Positions 48,053 through 58,476 of a stretch of DNA of 64,000 bases are shown here, one piece after another. The notes under the pieces were generated by a model. That model was not told the origin of the DNA. It did not search any database and saw only the letters and a program-made list of their open reading frames with translations. Origin of the DNA: Phenylobacterium sp. Root1290 (GTDB taxonomy: Bacteria > Pseudomonadota > Alphaproteobacteria > Caulobacterales > Caulobacteraceae); NCBI RefSeq assembly GCF_001425305.1, contig NZ_LMEE01000003.1, forward strand, positions 434,001 through 498,000. The letters are read 5' to 3'. Numbering within the stretch: the first letter of the stretch is position 1; each line of letters starts with the position of its first letter. The position numbers were made by a program, and so were the translations under genes.

Positions 48053-50149
48053 CTAGATCTGACCGACCGTCTTGAGACGCGCCTTCGGATGGATCTCGTT
48101 CTGGCTGAGGACCGGGGTCTGGCCGCGGAAGCGTTCGATGATCGAGCGGACGTAGGGCCGGACTTGCGGGCTGGTCAGCAGCACGGCGCTGTCGCCGGCC
48201 AGGGCGGCGCGCTCGAAGCTGTCGCGGACGGCGCGGATGAAGTCCTGCAGGCGCGACGGAGCCAGGGCCAGCTGCTTTTCCTCGCCTGAGCCGATCAGCG
48301 CATCGGCGAAGGCGTTCTCCCACTCGCCCGACATGGTGATGATCGGCAGGGCGCCGTCGTCGCCGCGATAGGCGAAGGAGAGCTGGCGGGCCAGGCGGCC
48401 GCGGACCTGTTCGACCAGCAGGGTGATCGAGGAGGTGTGCGGCGCGGCTTCGCCGATGCCTTCCAGGATGGCGGGCAGGTCGCGGATCGAGACACGCTCG
48501 CGCAGCAGAGCCTGCAGCACGCGCTGGATGGTGGTCGCCGAGACGACGCTGGGGACCAGGTCGTCGACCAGCTTCTTCTGCTCGGTCGGCAGCTCCTTCA
48601 GGAGCTTCTGGACCTCGGCGTAGGAGAGCAGGTCGGGCATGTTCTCCTTGAGGATCTCGGTCAGGTGCGTGGTCAGCACGGTGGCCGGATCGACGATGGT
48701 GTAGCCGCGGAACGTCGCCTCCTCGCGCAGGGAGTCGTCGATCCAGGTGGCGGGCAGGCCGAAGGCCGGTTCGCGCATGTGTTCGCCGGGCAGGTCGACC
48801 TGCCCGCCGGAGGGATCCATGGCCATCAGCGAGCCGAGCCGGACCTCGCCGCCGCCGCCTTCCATCTCCTTGATGCGGATCATGTAGCCCTGCGAGGGCA
48901 GGCGCATGTTGTCGAGGATGCGCACGGCCGGCATCACGAAGCCGAAGTCCTGGGCCAGGGTGCGGCGCAGGGCCTTGATCTGGTCGGTCAGGCGGCGGCC
49001 TTCGAGGTCGTTGATCAGCGGCAGAAGGCCGTAGCCCAGCTCGATCTTGATCTCGTCGATGGCCAGGGCCTGGCTGATCGGCTCTTCCTGGTCCTGGGCG
49101 GCGGACGTGGCGGCGGGAACGATCTCGACCGGGGGCGGCGCTGCGGCCTGCTGGGCGCGGCGCCAGGACAGGAAGCCCGCGCCCGCGGCGAGGGCGGCGA
49201 ACGGGATGATCGGCATGCCCGGGATCAGGGCGAGCACGCCGGCCGAGGCCGAGACCATGCCCAGGCTGATCGGGTTCATGGCCAACTGGGCGACCAGCGC
49301 CTTGTCGGCCGAGCCGTCGACGCCGGCCTTCGACACCAGGAAGCCGGCGGCGATGGAGATGATCAGGGCGGGGATCTGGCTGACCAGGCCATCGCCGATG
49401 GTCATGATCGTGTAGGACGACGCGGCCTGGCCGATCGGAACCTTGTGCTGGACGACGCCGATCAGGATGCCGCCGATGATGTTGATGGCGACGATGATCA
49501 GGCCGGCGACGGCGTCGCCGCGCACGAACTTGCTGGCGCCGTCCATGGCCCCGAAGAAGGTCGATTCCTGCTCCAGCTCCTTGCGGCGGACCTTGGCCTC
49601 GTTCTCCTCGATGAGGCCGGCGGACAGGTCGGCGTCGATCGCCATCTGCTTGCCGGGCATCGAGTCCAGCGTGAAGCGGGCGGCGACTTCGGCGATCCGG
49701 CCCGAACCCTTGGTGATGACGACGAAGTTCACGATCACCAGGATGATGAAGACGATCACCCCGATGACGAAGTTGCCGCCCATCATCAGCTTGCCGAAGC
49801 CCTCGATGATCTTGCCGGCCCCGTGAGCGCCTTCGTGGCCGTGACCGAGGATCAGGCGCGTCGAGGCGATGTTCAGCCCCAGGCGGAACAGGGTGGTGAC
49901 CAGCAGAACGGTCGGGAAGGCGGTGAATTCCAACGGCTTCTTGATCAGAAGCGAGGTCATCAGGATCAGCACCGACGAGGTGATCGAGATGGCCAGCAGC
50001 AGATCCAGCACGAACGGCGGGATCGGCAGGATCAGCAGGATGACGATGCCGATGACGCCGAGCGCCAGGGCGACCTCGCCCTTCAACAGCCAGCCCAGCA
50101 TTTCGCGGGGCGAGGGGCGGGCCGAGGAGGAAAGCGAAGCGTCGGTCAT
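48053..50149 (-). CDS. flhA: Flagellar export gate protein FlhA
   Basis: Central membrane component of the flagellar type III export gate. The 698-residue protein has about eight transmembrane helices in the first half, including the conserved FHIPEP-like cytoplasmic segment (RFTLDSMPGKQMAIDADLSAG, key residues DSMPGKQMAID) and a C-terminal cytoplasmic domain (about 340-698) that docks chaperones. It is the last gene of the fliF-to-flhA operon and lies 12 bp after flbD. Confidence 0.97.
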   Translation of the reverse strand: MTDASLSSSARPSPREMLGWLLKGEVALALGVIGIVILLILPIPPFVLDLLLAISITSSVLILMTSLLIKKPLEFTAFPTVLLVTTLFRLGLNIASTRLILGHGHEGAHGAGKIIEGFGKLMMGGNFVIGVIVFIILVIVNFVVITKGSGRIAEVAARFTLDSMPGKQMAIDADLSAGLIEENEAKVRRKELEQESTFFGAMDGASKFVRGDAVAGLIIVAINIIGGILIGVVQHKVPIGQAASSYTIMTIGDGLVSQIPALIISIAAGFLVSKAGVDGSADKALVAQLAMNPISLGMVSASAGVLALIPGMPIIPFAALAAGAGFLSWRRAQQAAAPPPVEIVPAATSAAQDQEEPISQALAIDEIKIELGYGLLPLINDLEGRRLTDQIKALRRTLAQDFGFVMPAVRILDNMRLPSQGYMIRIKEMEGGGGEVRLGSLMAMDPSGGQVDLPGEHMREPAFGLPATWIDDSLREEATFRGYTIVDPATVLTTHLTEILKENMPDLLSYAEVQKLLKELPTEQKKLVDDLVPSVVSATTIQRVLQALLRERVSIRDLPAILEGIGEAAPHTSSITLLVEQVRGRLARQLSFAYRGDDGALPIITMSGEWENAFADALIGSGEEKQLALAPSRLQDFIRAVRDSFERAALAGDSAVLLTSPQVRPYVRSIIERFRGQTPVLSQNEIHPKARLKTVGQI

Positions 50150-50160
50150 GGGTTACTCGT

Positions 50161-51528
50161 TCAGGCCGCGCTGGCGCCCATCTGCGGGGCGGGCACCGGG
50201 ACGCCGGCCTCGGTGTATTCCTTCAGCTTGTTGCGCAGGGTGCGGATCGAGATGCCGAGGATGTTGGCGGCATGCGTCCGGTTGCCCAGGCAGTGCGACA
50301 GGGTGTCGATGATCAGCCGCTGCTCCATGTCGGCCACGGTCTGGCCGACGAAGGTGCGGGTCACGGCCTCGGCGGCGTCGGCCGCGGTCTGGGCGGCGCG
50401 GGCGGCGGGATCGGGGGCGGCTAGCGGCTGGCCGTCGGGCAGGCGGATGGCGCCTTCCTCGATCTCCGGGCCGGAGGCCAGCAGCACCGCGCGGTGCATG
50501 GCGTTCTCGAGCTCGCGGACGTTGCCCGGCCAACGGTGGGCGGCCAGGCGGCGCTTGGCCTCGGCAGAGAGCGGCCGCTCGGGCATGCCGTTGGCCTTGG
50601 CGTACTTGCGGATGAAGAACTCGGCCAGCGCGACGACGTCGCCCGGGCGCTCGCGCAGCGGCGGCAGGCGCAGGTTCACGACGTTGAGGCGATAGAGCAG
50701 GTCCTCGCGGAACGTGCCGTCCTTCACGGCCTGGGCCAGGTCGCGGTTGGAGGTGGCGAGGATGCGGATGTCGACCTTCACCGGCTTGGCGCCGCCGACC
50801 CTGTCGATCTCGCGCTCCTGGATGGCGCGCAGCAGCTTGGCCTGCAGGCGGGCGTCCATCTCGGAGATTTCGTCGAGCAGCAGCGTGCCGCCGTTGGCTT
50901 CCTCGAACTTGCCGATGCGGCGGGCGACGGCGCCCGTGAAGGCGCCTTTCTCGTGGCCGAACAGCTCGCTTTCCAGCAGGTTCTCGGGGATCGCGGCGCA
51001 GTTGACCGAGATGAAGGGACGGCTGGCGCGGCGCGACTTCTGGTGCACGTAGCGGGCGATGACTTCCTTACCCGAGCCGCTTTCGCCGGTAATCAGGATG
51101 GAGGCCTCGGACGGCGCGACCTGGTCGGCCAGGCCGATCACCGACTGCATGCCCGCATCGCGGACGATCATCGGCTTTTCGTCGTCGGAGACGGCGGCCA
51201 GGACGGCGGCGATCATCTCGGCGTCCGGCGGCAGCGGGATGAATTCCTTGGCGCCCGCGCGGATCGCGTCGCCGGCCTTCTGGGCGTCGGGATCGACGCC
51301 GCAGGCGACCACCGGCACGCGGATGCGCTCGCCTTCGTTGGCTTCGATCAACGCGGCGATGTCGAGGTCGTAGTCAACCAGCAGCAGGTCCGCGCCCTGT
51401 CCGGCGCGTAGGGCGTGGGTGGCCGCCTCGATGGTCTCAACGTGGCTGACCTTGGCGCCCGCCGTCATCGCCATCTTCACGGCGTTGGAGAGCTGTCCGT
51501 TCAGTTTTCCGACGACCAAAAGCCGCAT
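50161..51528 (-). CDS. flbD: Flagellar sigma-54 transcription activator FlbD
   Basis: NtrC-family activator of 455 residues that turns on late flagellar genes and represses the early fliF operon in Caulobacter. The receiver-like N-domain (1-120) has VVGK where the acid pocket would be, though an Asp stands in VDYD near 52; in FlbD, activity is set by FliX rather than by a kinase alone. The AAA+ domain has GESGSGKE at 148-155 and the sigma-54 contact loop GAFTGA at 195-200. A Fis-type helix-turn-helix ends the protein (HAANILGISIRTLRNKL). Confidence 0.93.
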   Translation of the reverse strand: MRLLVVGKLNGQLSNAVKMAMTAGAKVSHVETIEAATHALRAGQGADLLLVDYDLDIAALIEANEGERIRVPVVACGVDPDAQKAGDAIRAGAKEFIPLPPDAEMIAAVLAAVSDDEKPMIVRDAGMQSVIGLADQVAPSEASILITGESGSGKEVIARYVHQKSRRASRPFISVNCAAIPENLLESELFGHEKGAFTGAVARRIGKFEEANGGTLLLDEISEMDARLQAKLLRAIQEREIDRVGGAKPVKVDIRILATSNRDLAQAVKDGTFREDLLYRLNVVNLRLPPLRERPGDVVALAEFFIRKYAKANGMPERPLSAEAKRRLAAHRWPGNVRELENAMHRAVLLASGPEIEEGAIRLPDGQPLAAPDPAARAAQTAADAAEAVTRTFVGQTVADMEQRLIIDTLSHCLGNRTHAANILGISIRTLRNKLKEYTEAGVPVPAPQMGASAA

Positions 51529-51557
51529 AGCACTATCTCCTACTGACCCTCAGAGCC

Positions 51558-51896
51558 TCAGCCCTGCGTGTCGCCGTCCTTGATGATTTCGGTCATGGTC
51601 ACGCCCAGGCGGTCATCGACGATGACGACCTCTCCGCGGGCGACCAGCCGGTTGTTCACGTAGATGTCGATCGCCTCGCCGACCTTGCGGTCCAGGTCGA
51701 GGACGCTGCCCGACTGCAGCTGCAGCAGTTGGGACACCGACATGGTGGCGCGGCCGAGCACGGCCGAGATCGAGACCGGGACGTCGAAGACCGGGGCCAG
51801 ATCGCTGGCGGTCTTGTCCTCCATGTCCATGCCCATGTCGGCCATGGGCATGTCGGTCGGGCCGAATTCGTCGAGCTTGAGGTCGTTGTCGGACAT
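51558..51896 (-). CDS. fliN: Flagellar motor switch protein FliN
   Basis: C-ring component of 112 residues. An acidic Met/Asp-rich N-terminus of about 30 residues precedes the SpoA domain (about 35-105; VPVSISAVLGRATMSVSQLL, GSVLDLDRKVGE, VNNRLVARGEVVIVDDRLGV). The protein forms the base of the switch complex with FliG and FliM and binds FliH. It lies between fliH and flbD, 29 bp before flbD. Confidence 0.95.
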   Translation of the reverse strand: MSDNDLKLDEFGPTDMPMADMGMDMEDKTASDLAPVFDVPVSISAVLGRATMSVSQLLQLQSGSVLDLDRKVGEAIDIYVNNRLVARGEVVIVDDRLGVTMTEIIKDGDTQG

Positions 51897-51901
51897 GGCG
51901 G

Positions 51902-52552
51902 TCAGCTTTCGCTTCCGGGGATAAGGGGTTCGGCGTGCAGCCCTTCGGCGGCGAGCGCCGCTTCCAGGGCCGCAGCCACACGTGCGGCCGCCGCGGCCGG
52001 ATCGAACGCGGCCGAGCCGTCGCCGAAGTCGAGCGTGAATGCGGACGGTCCGACGCCGGGCGCGGGACGAACCTGGATGGCGCCGCCATAGCCGATCGCC
52101 TGGGCGGTCTCCTCGAGCGCCGCCTGCGTTCCCTCGGCCAGATCGGCGCCGACCGACACGACGAGACGCGGGGCGGCTTCGATCTCGCGCGCCAGGCTCT
52201 CCAGGGCCGCCTGGATCGGAGCCTGCGGGAACTTGGCGAGGGCGGCGTCGGCGATCGCGCGGGCGCAGGCCAGGGCGAGTTCGGCCGAACCCACGCGGTG
52301 TTCGTGCGCGACCCCGGCCAGCTTGGGCAGGGCCTGACCGACGCTGCCGGCGATCTGCGAGAGGGCTTGGGCCTGGAGGGCGGCCATCGAGGCCAGGGCC
52401 TGGCGCTCACCCTCGGCGAAGGCCTGGGCGCGGAGCACCTCCACCTCGTCGGCGGGGAACAGGCGCTTGGGCCGCTGGGCGGCGTAGGCGACGTCGCCGG
52501 CGTTGTCGAACACCGTGTCGAAACCGAACTTCTGATGGGGCGTGCTGGTCAT
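51902..52552 (-). CDS. fliH: Flagellar assembly protein FliH (FlbE type)
   Basis: A 216-residue protein with an alanine/glutamate-rich helical N-half (about 35-110) and a globular C-terminal domain, as in FliH and the V-type ATPase subunit E fold. It regulates FliI and docks it to the C ring. In Caulobacter this position is occupied by flbE/fliH. The match rests on position between fliG and fliN, length and helical character. Its start overlaps the fliG stop by one base. Confidence 0.88.
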   Translation of the reverse strand: MTSTPHQKFGFDTVFDNAGDVAYAAQRPKRLFPADEVEVLRAQAFAEGERQALASMAALQAQALSQIAGSVGQALPKLAGVAHEHRVGSAELALACARAIADAALAKFPQAPIQAALESLAREIEAAPRLVVSVGADLAEGTQAALEETAQAIGYGGAIQVRPAPGVGPSAFTLDFGDGSAAFDPAAAAARVAAALEAALAAEGLHAEPLIPGSES

Positions 52553-53577
52553 CAGTAGATCAGCTCATCGTCGCCGCCGGCGCCGGCCAGCATGATCTCG
52601 CCCTTGGCGGCCAGGTCCTTGGCGACCTGGACCATGGCCATCTGGGCCTGATCGACGTCGCGCAGACGCACCGGCCCCATGCCTTCCATGTCTTCGCGCA
52701 TGATCTTGGCGGCGCGCTCGGACATGTTGGAGAAGAACATCTCGCGCAGGCTGTCGGACGCGCCCTTGAGCGCCAGGCCGATCTGGTCCTTCTCGACGTT
52801 GCGCAGCAGGGTCTGCACCCCGCCCGGATCGAGCTTGGAGAGGTCCTCGAACACGAACATCAGGGCGCGGATGCGCTCGGCGCTTTCGCGATTGCGCTCT
52901 TCCAGGGCGGCGATGAAGCGCGCCTCGGTCTGTCGATCGAAGGCGTTGAAGATGTCCGCCATCATCTCGTGGCTGTCGCGCTTGGAGGTCCGCGCCAGGT
53001 TCGACATGAATTCGGTGCGCAGGGTCTGCTCGATCTTGTCGAGGATCTCGCGCTGCACCGGCTCCATGCGCAGCATGCGGGTGACGCATTCCAGGGCGAA
53101 GTCTTCCGGCAGCGCGGCGAGCACGCGGGCGGCATGGTCGGACTTCACCTTCGACAGCACGACGGCGACGGTCTGCGGGTACTCGTTCTTCAGATAGTTG
53201 GCGAGCACCGCCTCGTTCACGTTGCCCAGCTTGTCCCACATGGTCCGGCCGGCGGGACCGCGGATCTCCTCCATGAGGGAGTCGACCTTGTCGGGCGGCA
53301 GGAAGGCCTGCAGCAGGCGCTGGGTCTGTTCGAACGAACCCATGATCGCGCCGGCGCCGGACATGCCGGAGATGAAGTCGACCAGCAGCTGCTCGACGGC
53401 GCTGGACGAGACGGTGCCGAGGCCGGCCATCGCCTGGGAGATCTCCTTGATCTCCTCTTCGTCCAGGTGCTCCCAGATCGTCTTGTGCTCTTCGCCGAGC
53501 GCGAGCAGCACCACGGCCGCGCGTTCGGGCCCGCTCAGCTTGGTCGCGTCGTTGATGGTCTTCAGGCGCCCGCTCAT
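52552..53577 (-). CDS. fliG: Flagellar motor switch protein FliG
   Basis: A 341-residue rotor protein. The N-domain (about 10-110) binds FliF, the middle domain has the EHPQ-equivalent region ([15 protein letters not shown]), and the C-domain carries the charged torque helix with [20 protein letters not shown] and [20 protein letters not shown]. Its start overlaps fliF by 4 bp. Essential for torque generation and rotation direction. Confidence 0.96.
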   Translation of the reverse strand: MSGRLKTINDATKLSGPERAAVVLLALGEEHKTIWEHLDEEEIKEISQAMAGLGTVSSSAVEQLLVDFISGMSGAGAIMGSFEQTQRLLQAFLPPDKVDSLMEEIRGPAGRTMWDKLGNVNEAVLANYLKNEYPQTVAVVLSKVKSDHAARVLAALPEDFALECVTRMLRMEPVQREILDKIEQTLRTEFMSNLARTSKRDSHEMMADIFNAFDRQTEARFIAALEERNRESAERIRALMFVFEDLSKLDPGGVQTLLRNVEKDQIGLALKGASDSLREMFFSNMSERAAKIMREDMEGMGPVRLRDVDQAQMAMVQVAKDLAAKGEIMLAGAGGDDELIY

Positions 53578-55220
53578 GTGGTTTCATGCAGCCAGGTGCG
53601 CAGCAGCGAGACCGACTCCTCCGGATGGGTCTCGACGAACTCGGACACGCGCTTGACGGAGGAGGCCTTCACCTGGCCCTCGATGCGGGCGATGTCGATG
53701 CGCTGGTCCAGCTCGTTGCCGGGGCCGGGCAAGGCCAGGGGCTGGCCGGTGGCCGGGTCGACCTGGATCTGCATCGGCTGGCCGTCGGCGGTGGTCACCA
53801 GCCGGGTCACGGAAGGCCCGCCGGCGGTGGTCAGCGCGGGCAGGCCGCCCGACGACGGCTTCAGCAGCGGGCGGACCACGAAGAAGATCAGCAGCACCGC
53901 GACGAGGCCGAGGATGCCCAGCTCGACGGCGCGCATGATGTCGTTCTTGTCGAAGCCCATCAGCGGGTTGGCGGTCTCGACGCCGCCTTCGGCGTCGGCG
54001 GTCGGGAAGCGGACGTTGACGACGGTCACCTGGTCGCCCCGGTCGGCGTTGAAGCCGACGGCGGTGCGGACCAGCTGTTCGATGCGCTGCATCTCCTCGG
54101 CGGTGCGGGGGGTGTAGGCGCCCGGCTTGCCTTCGGCGCCCGGCGCGGTCGCGCCATCGACGGCGACGGCGACCGAGAGGCGCTTCATCTCGCCGGGTTC
54201 CTGGACCTCGGTGCGGACGGTCTTGGAGATTTCGTAGTTGGTGGTCGATTCCGTGCGGCCGCTGGCGGACTGGTTCATCGCCTCGCCGTTGGCGCCGACT
54301 CCGCCGGGGATGTTGGCGCTGGCCGACACCGCGCCGTTGGCGTCGGGCTGGCTTTCCTGCGCGTTTTCCTCGTTGGTCGTCTCGGAGCGGACCACCTGAC
54401 CGTCAGGGTCGAAAGTCTCCTGCTGGACGGTGACGCGGGCGAGGTTGAGGTCGGCGGTGACGTTGACGCGCGCCTTGCCGGGGCCGACGACGCCCTCGAC
54501 CAGCTTGGTGACGGTCTTGGCGATGCGCTGTTCGACTTCGCTGCGGCGGCCGTCGGCGGCCTGGGTGCCGAAACCGTCTTCGCCGGCCGACAGCGTCTTG
54601 GCGTGCTGGTCGACGACGGTGACGCGGCCGGGCTTCAGGTTCGGAACGGCGCTGGAGACCAGGTTCTGGATGGCCTGGACCTGGTCGGAGGAGGGCGCGC
54701 GGCCGCCGACCCCGATGGTCACGCCGGCGGAGGGCTGTTCGGCTTCTTCCTCGAACAGCTGGCGCTTGGGCAGTACCAGGTGAACGCGGGCCGAGGTGAC
54801 GCCGTCCAGGCTCTGGATCGTGCGCGCCAGCTCGCCTTCCAGGGCGCGCTGGCGGTTGAGCTGCTGGACGAAGTCGGTCTGGCCGAGCGCGCTGGCCTCG
54901 TCGAAGATCTCGTAACCGACCGAGCCGGAGGTGGGCAGGCCCTTGCTGGACAGCAGCAGGCGGGTCGAGGCGACCTTGTCGCGCGGCACCATGATGGTCG
55001 AGCCGTCGCCCTTGACCTCGTATTTCACCCCGGCCTGGTCGAGGGCCGTGGTGATGGAGCCGGCTTCCTTCAGGTCGAGGTTCGAATAGAGCAGGGCCTT
55101 GGGCTCGCCCAGGTTCATCGTGAGCGCGATCAGCGCGGCGGCGACGCCGACCCCGATCCCCAGGATGGCCGCCAGTCGTCCTATTCCGAACCTCTGCAGG
55201 GCGGCGACGAAGTTGTTCAA
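53574..55220 (-). CDS. fliF: Flagellar MS-ring protein FliF
   Basis: A 548-residue membrane protein forming the MS ring, the first structure built in flagellar assembly. Transmembrane helices are near residues 15-35 and 430-452; between them is the periplasmic ring-building region ([32 protein letters not shown]), and the C-terminal tail binds FliG. It is the first gene of the operon, with a 151-bp upstream region that carries a GTTAAC and an FlbD-type candidate site. Confidence 0.97.
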   Translation of the reverse strand: MNNFVAALQRFGIGRLAAILGIGVGVAAALIALTMNLGEPKALLYSNLDLKEAGSITTALDQAGVKYEVKGDGSTIMVPRDKVASTRLLLSSKGLPTSGSVGYEIFDEASALGQTDFVQQLNRQRALEGELARTIQSLDGVTSARVHLVLPKRQLFEEEAEQPSAGVTIGVGGRAPSSDQVQAIQNLVSSAVPNLKPGRVTVVDQHAKTLSAGEDGFGTQAADGRRSEVEQRIAKTVTKLVEGVVGPGKARVNVTADLNLARVTVQQETFDPDGQVVRSETTNEENAQESQPDANGAVSASANIPGGVGANGEAMNQSASGRTESTTNYEISKTVRTEVQEPGEMKRLSVAVAVDGATAPGAEGKPGAYTPRTAEEMQRIEQLVRTAVGFNADRGDQVTVVNVRFPTADAEGGVETANPLMGFDKNDIMRAVELGILGLVAVLLIFFVVRPLLKPSSGGLPALTTAGGPSVTRLVTTADGQPMQIQVDPATGQPLALPGPGNELDQRIDIARIEGQVKASSVKRVSEFVETHPEESVSLLRTWLHETT

Positions 55221-55273
55221 CGCGGGCGTCCTTCCCGGGGTACGCGGGACGGACGCTCACTCGCCCGCCGCTA

Positions 55274-55327
55274 GGCAGGATTTACCCAGTGCTTGGTAAA
55301 CGACGCGTTTACATTTGGGGCGTTAAC
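55274..55327 (-). promoter_or_regulatory. fliF: Candidate fliF operon promoter region
   Basis: On the minus strand GTTAAC (55322-55327), a CtrA-type half-site, is followed by GGTAAATCCTGCC (55274-55286), which loosely resembles the ftr elements bound by FlbD. In Caulobacter, CtrA activates and FlbD represses fliF. Both matches are imperfect and assigned from memory of the consensus. Confidence 0.35.
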
Positions 55328-55371
55328 GCCTCAATTCGTGGAAGAATCTTGTTCTCTATGGTTGAGAAAAA

Positions 55372-57582
55372 TCAACCACTCCAAGGGGTAAGCGCGCCCC
55401 AGAGGCCAAGCATCACTGTGAAGGCGCCATAGAGCAGGGCGGTAAACGTAAACGCCGCCTTGCGCAGCGCCGTCCACGAATCAACCCGCCGACCGCCGCG
55501 CCAGATCGCCGGCATCAGGATCAGCCCGCCCAGAGTGAGGGCTGCGGCGACCAGCACGCAGGCCGAGGCGATGGTCAGCGCTGCGCCCGGCCATCCGTAC
55601 ATGACGTTGGCGATGTCGGCCGCGCGGGCGGCCCAGACGCCGAACAGGGCCAGGGCGGTCAGCCAAAGCACCGCCTGGGTGGTCTGCAGAAGGCTGGCCT
55701 GACGCTGGATGCCGGTTTCGCGGAAGTCGCGGCGATTGCGCAGGAACAGCCCGCCGATGGTCGCCAGGGCGGCCAGGCCGACGAGACCCGCGCCCATGGC
55801 GAGCACGCCCGGCCGCTTCCAGAAGCCGGTGCGCTCGAAGGTCTGGTCGCCGAAGGTGGACTGGAAGCTGTGGGCGCGGCCGCCGTCGATGGCGAAGGCG
55901 AGGTGGTCGGAGCCGGTGGTGGAGATGAACCGGCCCTCGGACAGGTCGCCCTGCGGGACGTAGGTGCGGGTCTTGCCGTTGCTGGCGACGACCAGGTAGC
56001 CGTCGGGCGTGACGCTGACGGACGCCCCGCCGATCAACAGCCCGACCATGCCCTCCAGCCCGCGATAGGCGCGGCGCGTGCCGACGTAGTAGCCGGAGAA
56101 GTCGCGGCCGCGTTCGGCCAACGCCCGCGAGCCCTTGCGCGGGAAGGTCTCGGGCGCGACGTAGAACTGCTGCACGACGTCGCCCGCCAGGCCCATGGCG
56201 AGGTCGCCGCCGGTCTCGGTGTTGGTGCTGATGAAGACGCCGAGGTTGAGGTCGGGGACGACCACCATGTTCGACAGGAACGACAGCGTGCCGCCGGCAT
56301 GGCCAAAGCCCGTGCGACCGCCCGGCAGCGCGTACTCGACGAAGCCGTGGCGCCAGCCGTTGACGCCCTGCGACGTCTTGCGGATCGGGGTGCGGAAGGC
56401 CTGGGCGGCGACGGGGCCGTAGATCACCGCGCCGTCCAGCGTGCCGCCGTTCAGCAGCAGTTGCATGTAGCGGGCCATGTCGGCGGCGGTCGAGGACGCC
56501 GAACCGGCCGGCGCGATCTGGCTGATGAACTCGAACGGACGGGCGACGAAGCCCGACGGCGTCCAACGGTAGCCTTCCGAGATGTTGTCGCCGAGGCGCT
56601 GCGGGATCGGCCCCGGAATACCGGTCCTGGGCGGATGCGGTTCGCGGAAGCTGGTGCTGTTCATGCCGGCCGGGAGGAAGATGGTCTCCTCGATCAGTCG
56701 CTCGAACGGCTTGCCGGCCACGTACGAAACCGCCTGTCCGGCGAGGGCCGCGCCGTAGTTGGAATAGGCCGAGGCCGAGCCGGGCGCGCGCACGCGGCGT
56801 GGACGCTCCTGGCGCAGATAGTCGGCCATCGGCCGGACTCGGTCGAAGTTGCGCTCGAAGAGGTGGCCGAGGGCTCGGTCCTCGAAGCCCGGCGAGTGGT
56901 CCATCAGATTGATCACGCGCACGGGCGTGCGGAAGCCCTGGTCGCGCACCTGCAGGCGCTCGGGGAGATAGAGGTTGATCGGCGCGTCCTGGCGGATGCG
57001 GCCGGCCTCGATCTCCTTCATCAGGGCGATCCAGGTGAAGGTCTTGGAGATGGACCCGACGCGGAACAGGGTCTGGTCGGCGTCGACCTTCCGGGCCGGC
57101 GAGAGGCCGGCGAGGCCATAGCCCTTCTTGAGCACGACCTGGCCGTTCTGGACGACCGAGACCGTGACGCCGGCGATGTGGTCGCGGGCCATGGCGCCGC
57201 GGACGACGCCGTCGACATAGGCTTCCAGCTCAGCCGGCGGGATGATCTCGCCGGGCGTCAGCCGCGCGCCGGAGGGGGCAAGGGGCAGGGCCGGCGCCGA
57301 GGTCAGGGGGGCGCTGGGCGAGGCCGTCGTCACGGTCGTGGCGGCGGCGGCTCCAGCGACAGGCGCGGCCGCGGCGGCTGCAGGGCGAGCGGCCGGGCGC
57401 GGCCGCTGTTGGCGCTGCAGGGCGGTGTAGGGAATCGGGCCGCGCGGATTGACAGCCGGCGCCGCCGCCGCCGGCGTCGGCGCGGCCGCTGGGGGCGGCG
57501 TCTGGGCGGCGTCCTGGGCTGTCGCCGCGGTGGCCGCGCAGGCGAAAGCAGCGGCGAAGACGGCCTTGAAGATCAAACGCAT
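55372..57582 (-). CDS. Beta-lactamase-family serine hydrolase with membrane C-terminus
   Basis: A 736-residue exported protein. A signal peptide (about 1-22) and a Pro/Ala-rich linker lead into a class C beta-lactamase/DD-peptidase-like domain (about 115-490) with SISKTF (SxxK), YSNYG (YxN) and HAGG (the KTG-equivalent). Then come a beta-rich segment and about five transmembrane helices (about 600-735). This form is probably a peptidase or esterase on the cell surface; true beta-lactam hydrolysis is not implied. Located upstream of fliF on the same strand. Confidence 0.85.
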   Translation of the reverse strand: MRLIFKAVFAAAFACAATAATAQDAAQTPPPAAAPTPAAAAPAVNPRGPIPYTALQRQQRPRPAARPAAAAAAPVAGAAAATTVTTASPSAPLTSAPALPLAPSGARLTPGEIIPPAELEAYVDGVVRGAMARDHIAGVTVSVVQNGQVVLKKGYGLAGLSPARKVDADQTLFRVGSISKTFTWIALMKEIEAGRIRQDAPINLYLPERLQVRDQGFRTPVRVINLMDHSPGFEDRALGHLFERNFDRVRPMADYLRQERPRRVRAPGSASAYSNYGAALAGQAVSYVAGKPFERLIEETIFLPAGMNSTSFREPHPPRTGIPGPIPQRLGDNISEGYRWTPSGFVARPFEFISQIAPAGSASSTAADMARYMQLLLNGGTLDGAVIYGPVAAQAFRTPIRKTSQGVNGWRHGFVEYALPGGRTGFGHAGGTLSFLSNMVVVPDLNLGVFISTNTETGGDLAMGLAGDVVQQFYVAPETFPRKGSRALAERGRDFSGYYVGTRRAYRGLEGMVGLLIGGASVSVTPDGYLVVASNGKTRTYVPQGDLSEGRFISTTGSDHLAFAIDGGRAHSFQSTFGDQTFERTGFWKRPGVLAMGAGLVGLAALATIGGLFLRNRRDFRETGIQRQASLLQTTQAVLWLTALALFGVWAARAADIANVMYGWPGAALTIASACVLVAAALTLGGLILMPAIWRGGRRVDSWTALRKAAFTFTALLYGAFTVMLGLWGALTPWSG

Positions 57583-57692
57583 GGACGATTACCCGCTGGC
57601 CCCTGTTGCCCCACGAGTCCTCTTGTAGGGCGCCGCGCGCGCGGGGCGCTAGAGAGGTTGCGGCCTGCGACGATCAGGCCGTGGATCACTGT

Positions 57693-58475
57693 TCAGTCAC
57701 CGCCCGGCGGGCCGGTCGGAAAGGTGTAGAGCGGCAGCATCGGGCGCAGCTCGCCGCCGATCCAGATCTGGGGTTCGGAGGGCGGCTTCATGCCCTCGGC
57801 CACCTCGCGCACGGCCACGCAGGTCTTCACCGCGCTGGCGAGGGCGGCGAAGTCGCGGGCCGCGGGGCTCGACTTCAGAACGCAGTCGTCGAAGAACGGA
57901 TAGACGTTGTCCTCGCCGCATCCGAACGAGGTGCGGTCGGGGCGCGCGGCGGTCAGGATCATCCGGTTCGGATGGGCCAGCGGGCGCACGAAGATCCCGG
58001 AAAAGCAGGCTGACATGATCACGACTGTCGGCCGGTTTTGACAGGTGGCGTCCAGGATCCTGCCGAGCAGGCCCGGCGTCAGGATCTGTCGGTCGACGAC
58101 CACCCCCTGGGGCGCGCCGTGCGAGGTCAAATAGAGCAGGCAGCCGGACTTGGTCTTGGTCGAGAGCTCGTTGAGCGAGCGGTAGATCGCCAGGGTGTCC
58201 GACTTGAGCGGCTTGTCCTTGTAGCGGTCGGGCCGGACCGAGAACTGCACGATGTTCTCGCCGGCGAAGCCGAGCCGCTGCAACTCCTTGGAGACGTCGC
58301 GGCGGGCGTTGTCGAAGGCTTCGGTCGGGCCGCCGTTGCTGCCGTGGAAGTCGCCGGCGATGACCACCGCCGCCCAGTCGCTGAACGGGCCCGCCTGAGC
58401 TGACGCAACGGAAGGCAGGGCCGCGGCAAAGGCCCAAATGAAAAACGCGCCGACGATGCCAGCGCGTTTCAACAT
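57693..58475 (-). CDS. Peptidase C13 family (legumain/caspase-fold) protein
   Basis: A 260-residue exported protein: signal peptide (about 1-27, ending VASAQA), then a C13/caspase-like fold with the catalytic His119 in YLTSHG and Cys157 in IMSACFSG. Both residues are in the order and setting of clan CD cysteine proteases, which usually cleave after Asn, Asp or Arg. A cysteine pair later in the sequence may form a disulfide. The ATG starts one base after the thioesterase stop (TGAGATG), implying coupling. Periplasmic action is likely; target unknown. Confidence 0.85.
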   Translation of the reverse strand: MLKRAGIVGAFFIWAFAAALPSVASAQAGPFSDWAAVVIAGDFHGSNGGPTEAFDNARRDVSKELQRLGFAGENIVQFSVRPDRYKDKPLKSDTLAIYRSLNELSTKTKSGCLLYLTSHGAPQGVVVDRQILTPGLLGRILDATCQNRPTVVIMSACFSGIFVRPLAHPNRMILTAARPDRTSFGCGEDNVYPFFDDCVLKSSPAARDFAALASAVKTCVAVREVAEGMKPPSEPQIWIGGELRPMLPLYTFPTGPPGGD

Positions 58476-58476
58476 C

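Noticed and set aside
55372..57582. Antibiotic-resistance beta-lactamase call
   Set aside because: Although SxxK, YxN and a KTG-equivalent are present, the fused membrane domain and HAGG motif fit broader serine hydrolases or peptidases; resistance cannot be inferred.
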